A stretch of DNA of 64,000 nucleotides from Eubacteriales bacterium. GTDB taxonomy: Bacteria > Bacillota > Clostridia > Lachnospirales > Lachnospiraceae. Shown piece after piece: positions 52,632-59,113 of this stretch. Under the pieces are notes generated by a model. The model did not search any database. It worked only from the letters and a program-made list of their open reading frames with translations, and was not told the DNA's origin. The stretch covers positions 171,814 to 235,813 of the forward strand of contig JAUNPU010000001.1 in the NCBI GenBank assembly GCA_030536555.1. The letters are read 5' to 3'. Position 1 is the first letter of the stretch, and each line of letters starts with the position of its first letter. Position numbers and translations under genes: made by a program.

Positions 52632-53383
52632 GCAGAGAAATTATTGTATGCAAACATATGGATAAGACATTTGACACTTCCCGTGGTGCAGTGCATGTCA
52701 TTGATGACGTGACTTTGAATGTCCATGAAAATGAGCTTCTGGTGCTTTTCGGACCGGGGCAGTGCGGAAAATCCACAATGATCAACTGCATGTCCGGTCT
52801 GGAGCCGGTGACAGGTGGCTCTGTGGAAGTGAGTGGAAAAACGGTCGTAAAGCCGGGACCGGACAGGGGTGTTGTGTACCAGCGTATGGCACTGTTTCCG
52901 TGGCTGACAGTTATGGGAAATGTGGAATACGGACCTAAAATGCGTGGTGTTCCAAAGAAAGAACGGAGAGAGCGGGCACAGTACTATATCGAACTGGTAG
53001 GCCTGAAGGGGTTCGAAAATTCATTTCCGAATCAGCTTTCCGGAGGTATGCAGCAGCGTGTGGGAATTGCGCGGGCTTACTGCAATGAACCGGATGTGCT
53101 GTTCATGGATGAACCGTTCGGACATCTGGATGCTCAGACCCGTTATCTGATGCAGGAGGATCTGATGAAGATCTGGGAACGTGAGAAACGTACTATTGTA
53201 TTTGTAACCAATAATATTGAGGAAGCAATCTATCTGGCAGACCGCATTGTGGTGATGACGAACTGTCCGACGAAGATCAAGAAGGAATATGTAATCGATC
53301 TTCCGAGACCAAGAAACTATGTGGATACGGAATTTTTGAAATTGCGTGAAGAAATAAGTGCCGTTGTAGATAAAGCGCTGTAA
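52628..53383 (+). CDS. ABC ATPase 1: canonical signature but Asn in the H-loop
   Basis: A 251-residue ATPase of the SsuB/TauB type. Walker A is FGPGQCGKST (Lys48), Q-loop VVYQRMALFPW, signature LSGGMQQRVGIARAY (137-141 onward), and Walker B VLFMDEPFGHLD. The switch histidine is replaced: FVTNNIEEA has Asn195 where His is expected. The partner ATPase encoded next has the reverse defect. In a heterodimer this gives one complete and one degenerate ATP site. The start overlaps the permease stop (ATGA). Confidence 0.9.
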   Translation: MSREIIVCKHMDKTFDTSRGAVHVIDDVTLNVHENELLVLFGPGQCGKSTMINCMSGLEPVTGGSVEVSGKTVVKPGPDRGVVYQRMALFPWLTVMGNVEYGPKMRGVPKKERRERAQYYIELVGLKGFENSFPNQLSGGMQQRVGIARAYCNEPDVLFMDEPFGHLDAQTRYLMQEDLMKIWEREKRTIVFVTNNIEEAIYLADRIVVMTNCPTKIKKEYVIDLPRPRNYVDTEFLKLREEISAVVDKAL

Positions 53384-53394
53384 GGAGGAAAACC

Positions 53395-54141
53395 GTGAAA
53401 GAAAATGATATTATTCTGCATGTCGATCATATGACAAAGTGCTTCGGTGACCTGAAGGTGCTTGATGATATTTCGTTTGATGTACATCGGGGAGAATTCC
53501 TGTGCATTGTAGGTCCGACCGGATGTGGAAAAACAACGTTCCTGAACTGTATTACCGGGTTGTATAATCTGACCGACGGAAAGATTCTGGTAAATGGTGA
53601 ACCGGTCAATACAAAGAAGCACAATATTGCCTATATTTTTCAGGAGTATTCTACCATGTCCTGGCTGACGGTGGAAGAAAACGTGGCATTTGGCCTGAAA
53701 ATGAAAAAGAAACCGAAGGACGTCATTGACAGAGAAGTTGCAGAGGTACTGGAGATGGTAGGTCTGACAAAGTATAAGGACTACTATCCGGTGGAACTGT
53801 CCACCAGTATGCTGCAGCGCGTGGTGATTGCCCGGGCGTTTGCTGTAAAACCGGATATTCTTCTGATGGATGAGCCATATGGACAGCTGGATGTGGAATT
53901 GAGATTCCGGCTGGAGGATGAGCTGATCAAACTCTGGCAGAAACTTGGCACAACCGTTATCTTTATTACGCACAATATCGAAGAAGCGGTCTATATGAGT
54001 GAAAATGTTCTGGTTTTGACCAATAAGCCAACCGGAATCAAGCAGAAGCTGGCGAATACACTTCCACGTCCGAGAAGCGTTGTGGCGCCTGAGTTTATTG
54101 AACTGAGAAATAAGGTTACAGACCTGATCAAGTGGTGGTAG
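53395..54141 (+). CDS. ABC ATPase 2: degenerate signature LSTSM, intact H-loop
   Basis: A 248-residue ATPase with a GTG start after AAGGAGG. Walker A is VGPTGCGKTT (Lys46), Q-loop YIFQEYSTMSW, Walker B ILLMDEPYGQLD, and H-loop FITHNIEEA (His193). The signature is LSTSMLQRV (135-139) instead of LSGGM/Q. Its Walker and H-loop residues can pair with the intact signature of ATPase 1, while its own broken signature faces the His-less site of ATPase 1. Confidence 0.9.
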   Translation: MKENDIILHVDHMTKCFGDLKVLDDISFDVHRGEFLCIVGPTGCGKTTFLNCITGLYNLTDGKILVNGEPVNTKKHNIAYIFQEYSTMSWLTVEENVAFGLKMKKKPKDVIDREVAEVLEMVGLTKYKDYYPVELSTSMLQRVVIARAFAVKPDILLMDEPYGQLDVELRFRLEDELIKLWQKLGTTVIFITHNIEEAVYMSENVLVLTNKPTGIKQKLANTLPRPRSVVAPEFIELRNKVTDLIKWW

Positions 54142-54159
54142 GAAAGGAGGGAGACTTGC

Positions 54160-56043
54160 ATGAAAGCAGTGATGCTGATGTTTGATTCGCTCAATCGGGA
54201 GATGCTGGAGCCGTATGGCTGCGATTGGACGAAAACACCGAATTTTCAGAGACTGGCACAGCACAGTGTCCGCTTTGACCAGTGTTATGCAGGAAGCCTT
54301 CCGTGTATGCCGGCCCGAAGGGAACTGCAGACAGGGCGTTATAATTTCCTGCACAGAAGCTGGGGACCGGTGGAACCCTTTGACGATTCTGTACCGCAGA
54401 TTCTGAAGGACCATGGCGTGTATACGCATCTGGTTTCTGACCATGTTCATTACTGGGAGGATGGTGGTTCTACCTACCATTACCGGTATAATTCATGGGA
54501 AATGATTCGCGGACAGGAGGGAGACAAGTGGAAATGCCTTCCGGAGCTGTTTGATTCGGAGGAAGAGGCACGGATTCAGAATAAAGATGGACAATATTTT
54601 TGCTCCACCAGAGATTTGCAGAGGCATGATGAAGTAAACCGGAAGTTCATGAAGACAGAGGGGGATATGGCACTTGCGAAGACAATCCGGTGCGGACTGG
54701 AGTATCTGGACGCCAACCATGCCTGCGACAGGTGGTTTCTGCAGATAGAGTGCTTCGACCCTCATGAACCGTTTTTTGTATCGGAAGACTGCGAGGAGCT
54801 GTATCCGGATGCCTATGAAGGAGAACGGACAGACTGGCCACCTTACCATCATGTGACAGAGGATGCAGTTACTGCAGAGCATTACAAATACCGCTATGCA
54901 ACGCTGCTATCTTTATGTGATAAATATCTGGGAAAGCTTCTGGACAAATTTGACGAGCTGGGACTTTGGGAAGATACCATGCTGATCGTCAATACAGATC
55001 ATGGATATCTGCTGGGCGAGCATGGCTGGTGGAGCAAGGTGGTTATGCCGTGCTATGATGAGATTGTCCATACACCGCTGTTTATTCACGATCCGCGTTT
55101 TGCATGTGATGGAGAAGTGCGGAAAGAAATCGTGCAGACAATCGATATAGCGGCAACACTTCTTGAATATTTTGGCATAGAATGCCCGGCGGATATGCAG
55201 GGGAAACCAATTCGCACAGTGATTGAGAAGGATGAACCGATTCGTGACTGTGCATTGTTTGGAATTCACGGTGCTCACATCAATATTTTTGACGGCAGAT
55301 ATGTCTATATGAAAGCACCTGCATCGGAGAACAATTTGCCGCTTTACGAATACACCACCATGCCGATGCACATGAGAAATCTGTTCTCTGTAGGAGAATT
55401 GAGAAAAGCCGAAGCAGTACCTGGTGACAGGTTTGCTTTCACAAAAGGATGTCCGGTGTGGAAGATCCCGAAGGGGAATGGAAATGGTGAACGGGATTTC
55501 AGTGATCTGCTGATCAATGGAAAAGACAGTGAAGAGGCAAAGCATATTGACAATAACAGTCTTGTCAATGCAGCAAATTTTGGAGATAAGCTGTTTGATA
55601 TGGAGCTGGATTCACATCAGGAACATGAGCTGGATGATGTAAAGGTGGAGACAAGGATGGCAAATCTTCTTCGACAGGCAATGAAGGAAAATGACTGTCC
55701 GTCAGAACAGTTCCAGCGGATTGGTTTTTCGGAAGATAGTCCGGTTACAGAAGATGATGTTCAGAAGCTGCATGAAGAAGAAAAACTGAAAATTCAACCG
55801 CTGATTCTTCCGCAGTATCAGTGGACCAAGGGGGCGGTCAATACCTATCGTGCTTTGATGAAATTTATTCCGGCAGCACAGAAGGAAGAAGCGGTTTCTG
55901 TTCTGGAGAGAGAAATCCCGCATTATGTGCCGGAAGGACGGGTGGAATCTCATACGGTCCTTGCATGTATTCCGATGGTTGTGCCGGAAGAATATGTGGA
56001 TATGGTTCAGTATTTTGTGGACTTGTCAGGAAGAACATCATAG
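54160..56043 (+). CDS. Cytoplasmic Cys-type sulfatase
   Basis: A 627-residue type I sulfatase. The formylglycine motif is CMPAR at Cys49 (SLPCMPARRELQTGR). The metal-binding Asp is in VMLMFDSLNRE, and the late metal motif is NTDHGYLLGEHGWW. No signal peptide is present, so its substrate must be imported, presumably by the ABC system just upstream. The last 130 residues are not typical of small sulfatases and may bind substrate. Activation needs the anSME encoded directly downstream. AAAGGAGG precedes the ATG. Confidence 0.92.
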   Translation: MKAVMLMFDSLNREMLEPYGCDWTKTPNFQRLAQHSVRFDQCYAGSLPCMPARRELQTGRYNFLHRSWGPVEPFDDSVPQILKDHGVYTHLVSDHVHYWEDGGSTYHYRYNSWEMIRGQEGDKWKCLPELFDSEEEARIQNKDGQYFCSTRDLQRHDEVNRKFMKTEGDMALAKTIRCGLEYLDANHACDRWFLQIECFDPHEPFFVSEDCEELYPDAYEGERTDWPPYHHVTEDAVTAEHYKYRYATLLSLCDKYLGKLLDKFDELGLWEDTMLIVNTDHGYLLGEHGWWSKVVMPCYDEIVHTPLFIHDPRFACDGEVRKEIVQTIDIAATLLEYFGIECPADMQGKPIRTVIEKDEPIRDCALFGIHGAHINIFDGRYVYMKAPASENNLPLYEYTTMPMHMRNLFSVGELRKAEAVPGDRFAFTKGCPVWKIPKGNGNGERDFSDLLINGKDSEEAKHIDNNSLVNAANFGDKLFDMELDSHQEHELDDVKVETRMANLLRQAMKENDCPSEQFQRIGFSEDSPVTEDDVQKLHEEEKLKIQPLILPQYQWTKGAVNTYRALMKFIPAAQKEEAVSVLEREIPHYVPEGRVESHTVLACIPMVVPEEYVDMVQYFVDLSGRTS

Positions 56044-56087
56044 GATTGTCTTTGCAAAGATATAATAATTGTGGCAAAAGCTTAGGG

Positions 56088-56122
56088 AAACCGGGTGCTG
56101 GTCTTGAACAGCACCCGGTTTT
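56088..56122 (+). terminator. Terminator of the sulfatase operon
   Basis: A perfect 13-bp stem (56088-56100 with 56109-56121) with an 8-nt loop, followed by T. The -35 box of the next promoter lies in its loop. Confidence 0.8.
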
Positions 56123-56132
56123 ACATTATAAT
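56104..56132 (+). promoter_or_regulatory. Promoter of the sulfatase maturase gene, nested in the terminator
   Basis: TTGAAC (56104-56109), 17 bp, TATAAT (56127-56132). The -35 box is in the terminator loop and the spacer covers its right arm. Confidence 0.7.
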
Positions 56133-56186
56133 AGAGAAACTGATGATAGATTTGAATTACAGAAACAGGGGAAAGGGACAAAGATT

Positions 56187-57308
56187 ATGCCACCATTACA
56201 ATTACTGATCAAGCCGTCTTCCGGCAACTGCAATCTGCGGTGCAGATACTGCTTTTACTGCGATGAGATGGAGAAGCGGGAGACTGCCAACTACGGGTTT
56301 ATGTCTGAGGACACACTGGAAGTGCTGGTAAAGAAGTCGCTGGAATTTGCAGATGGGAGCTGCGGATTCGCGTTCCAGGGCGGAGAACCGACGCTGGTGG
56401 GGCTGGATTTCTATAAAAAGCTGCTGGAATTCCAGAAGCAGTACAATACAAAGCATGTACAGATCAACAACTCCATCCAGACCAACGGATTTAAGCTGGG
56501 GGAGGAATGGGCGGAATTCTTCGCGGAGAATCATTTTCTGGTAGGGGTTTCCCTGGATGGAATCGTACATACCCATGATGCCTACCGGCTGGATGCCGCC
56601 GGAAAGGGCAGCTTTGGGGAGATCATGAAGACGCTGGAGCTGTTTGACAAAAAGAAGGTGGAGTATAATATTCTGACGGTGGTGAACCGGCGGACGGCAG
56701 AGAAGATTTCCCGTATTTATGCCTTCTATGCAAAGCACAACTGGAAGTACCTGCAGTTCATCGCCTGTCTGGACCCGCTGGGGGAGAAGCAGGGCATGCG
56801 GGAATATTCCCTGACGCCGGAGGTCTACGGGGATTTTCTGGTGAATCTGTTTGACCTGTGGTATCTGGACTGGCAGAAGGGGATTCAGCCCAGCATCCGC
56901 TTCTTTGAGAACTATATCGGAATTCTGATGGGATATATGCCGGAGGCCTGTGACCAGCGGGGATTCTGCAGTCTTCAGACGGTGGTGGAGGCGGATGGCT
57001 CCGTGTATCCCTGCGATTTCTATGTGGTGGACCGATACCGGCTGGGAAATTTTCATGACAATACGCTGGAAGAGATGATGGAGCGGGGCAGGGAGGTCGG
57101 CTTCGTGCAGGAATCGCTGGAGAAACGGTCGGAGTGTGAGCGATGTGAGTACGGTTATATCTGCCGGGGCGGCTGCAGGCGGAACCGTCAGGTGGACGAG
57201 GCGGGACAGCTCGGGAATAACTATTTCTGTGAGTCGTACAAGAAGTTCTTTGAGGCGGCGCTGCCGCGGATGAAACAGATTGCCATGGAGCTGCAGAGAC
57301 GGCGGTAG
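56187..57308 (+). CDS. Anaerobic sulfatase-maturating enzyme (radical SAM, SPASM)
   Basis: A 373-residue radical SAM enzyme: C15-x3-C19-x2-C22 in CNLRCRYC, then FAFQGGEPTLVG (SAM motif). The C-terminal SPASM domain holds two auxiliary clusters (CDQRGFCSLQ, YPCDFYVVDRYRLGN, CERCEYGYICRGGCRRNR). It oxidises the active-site Cys of the sulfatase to formylglycine without oxygen. ATG 56187 follows GGGGAAAGGG. It has its own promoter. Confidence 0.95.
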   Translation: MPPLQLLIKPSSGNCNLRCRYCFYCDEMEKRETANYGFMSEDTLEVLVKKSLEFADGSCGFAFQGGEPTLVGLDFYKKLLEFQKQYNTKHVQINNSIQTNGFKLGEEWAEFFAENHFLVGVSLDGIVHTHDAYRLDAAGKGSFGEIMKTLELFDKKKVEYNILTVVNRRTAEKISRIYAFYAKHNWKYLQFIACLDPLGEKQGMREYSLTPEVYGDFLVNLFDLWYLDWQKGIQPSIRFFENYIGILMGYMPEACDQRGFCSLQTVVEADGSVYPCDFYVVDRYRLGNFHDNTLEEMMERGREVGFVQESLEKRSECERCEYGYICRGGCRRNRQVDEAGQLGNNYFCESYKKFFEAALPRMKQIAMELQRRR

Positions 57309-57330
57309 AGGTGGATAGCGGAGTAGTGGC

Positions 57331-57359
57331 TTGTTATTTACAGGTCGCTATGATAAACT
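57331..57359 (+). promoter_or_regulatory. Promoter of the AAA-ATPase/nuclease gene
   Basis: TTGTTA (57331-57336), 17 bp, TAAACT (57354-57359), about 50 bp before the start codon. Confidence 0.5.
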
Positions 57360-57410
57360 TACATTATGACAGACGGAAAGGCATGAATTGATTGGAAGGG
57401 CGGGGTGTGT

Positions 57411-59099
57411 ATGAGCATAAAATTTCCTCTTGGATATGATGATTTTTCACGGATCAGAGAAGAAAATTTCTACTATGTGGACAAGACGGGATTCATCAAA
57501 GAACTGTTGAATAAGACGTTTCAGGCGAATCTGGTTACACGCCCGCGCCGCTTCGGGAAGACTCTTACCATGAGCATGCTGCAGGATTTTTTCGATATCA
57601 GCCGGGACAGCAGGGCGCATTTTGAGGGATTGAAGATTGCTGAGGAGTCGGAGCTTTGCAGGGAGTGGATGAACCAGTGGCCGACGGTGTTTTTGACGCT
57701 GAAGAGTGTGGAGGGAAACGATTTTAGTACGGCGTTTGAACGGCTGAAGGTTTTGATTGCAAACCTCTGCAAAACAGTTGCTTTTTTGGAAAACAGTGAA
57801 AAGACGGATGCGGATGACCGCATTTTGTTTAAAGAACTGAAGGGACAGAATGCGAGTCCTGTTCATGTTGCAGACAGTATTCTCCTGCTTACGCGGATGA
57901 TGAATGCACATTATGGAAAACCGGTGATTTTGTTGATTGACGAGTATGATGTGCCTTTGGCAAAGGCAAGTGAATATGGATATTATTCTGAGATGATGGA
58001 TGTGATTCGCGCCATGATAGGATCTGCGTTGAAGACCAATCGATATTTGAAATTCGCAGTAGTAACCGGATGCCTGCGAATCTCGAAGGAGAGTATTTTC
58101 ACAGGAACGAATCATTTTGTGCCGGATACGATTGCAGATGATCGATTTGATGAGTATATCGGTTTTACAGAATCAGATATGAAGCAGATTCTTGAGGATA
58201 CGGATTTTGCAGAACGCGCTGAGGATATTCGGTTATGGTATGATGGTTATCGCTTTGGAAACGTGGATGTATACTGCCCGTGGGATGTGCTGAATTATCT
58301 GAATGCACTGCAAATGAATCCCAATGCAAGACCAAAGGCATATTGGGCCAATACCAGTGAGAATGGCATTTTGAAGAAGTTTTTCCGCAGGGCGGGTCGG
58401 ACTACCAAGGCGGAGATTGAGAAGCTGATAGCGGGAGAAAGTGTGTGGAAGCGAATCAGCGATCAGCTTACTTATGATGAGATTGATAAAACCATCGGGA
58501 ACCTGTGGAGTGTGTTGTATCTGACCGGGTATCTGACAGCCAGGAGTGTCCGGGAGGACGGAATGCTGGAACTGGTGATACCGAATCAGGAGATTCGGGA
58601 GATATTTCTGACGCAGATATCGGAGTGGTTCACGGAAGCAGTTGTGGGCGGACAGCAGGAGCGGTGGGACGGGTTCTGCAGGGCGCTGGAACAGGGTGAC
58701 GCACAGACGGCAGAGACGTTGTTCACGACATTTTTGAAGAATGGAATCAGTGTGAGAGATACGGCGGTGGCAGACTCCAAGAAGGAGAACTTTTATCACG
58801 GTGTGCTTTTGGGGCTTATGATGTGCCGCGATAACTGGAACGTATATTCCAACCGGGAAGACGGGGATGGCTACAGCGATATCCATGTGGAAGCAGGGGA
58901 CGATACGGCATTTGTCATGGAAGTAAAGTATGCGGAGAATGATGCGCTGGATGCCGGATGCGCAAAGGCGATGAAGCAGATTGAAGATATGCGCTATGCG
59001 CAGGAAATGGCGGAACTGGGCTTTCAGACTGTCTATGCCTATGGGATTGCCTGTTATAAGAAGCACTGCAAGATTGTCTGCAAAACGATGAGAGACTAA
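57411..59099 (+). CDS. AAA-ATPase-like protein with C-terminal PD-(D/E)XK nuclease domain
   Basis: A 562-residue protein of the AAA-ATPase_like/DUF1703 type, which is very common in gut anaerobes. The N-terminus GYDDFSRIREENFYYVDKTGFIKELL precedes Walker A (RPRRFGKTLTMSML, with GKT) and Walker B (VILLIDEYDVPL). The C-terminal nuclease fold contains FVMEVKYAEND (the ExK motif) at about residues 500-515. The function is unproven; defence or a selfish-element role has been suggested for such families. It is followed 14 bp later by the TetM-like gene. Confidence 0.88.
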   Translation: MSIKFPLGYDDFSRIREENFYYVDKTGFIKELLNKTFQANLVTRPRRFGKTLTMSMLQDFFDISRDSRAHFEGLKIAEESELCREWMNQWPTVFLTLKSVEGNDFSTAFERLKVLIANLCKTVAFLENSEKTDADDRILFKELKGQNASPVHVADSILLLTRMMNAHYGKPVILLIDEYDVPLAKASEYGYYSEMMDVIRAMIGSALKTNRYLKFAVVTGCLRISKESIFTGTNHFVPDTIADDRFDEYIGFTESDMKQILEDTDFAERAEDIRLWYDGYRFGNVDVYCPWDVLNYLNALQMNPNARPKAYWANTSENGILKKFFRRAGRTTKAEIEKLIAGESVWKRISDQLTYDEIDKTIGNLWSVLYLTGYLTARSVREDGMLELVIPNQEIREIFLTQISEWFTEAVVGGQQERWDGFCRALEQGDAQTAETLFTTFLKNGISVRDTAVADSKKENFYHGVLLGLMMCRDNWNVYSNREDGDGYSDIHVEAGDDTAFVMEVKYAENDALDAGCAKAMKQIEDMRYAQEMAELGFQTVYAYGIACYKKHCKIVCKTMRD

Positions 59100-59113
59100 G
59101 GAGACATTTTTAT

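Noticed and set aside
55821..56186. Extension of the maturase frame into the sulfatase gene
   Set aside because: It overlaps the end of the sulfatase and the terminator; the radical SAM protein begins at ATG 56187 with a ribosome binding site.
57411..59099. Intact transposase or IS element
   Set aside because: The protein is an AAA-ATPase_like/PD-(D/E)XK fusion and there are no terminal inverted repeats or target duplications around it.
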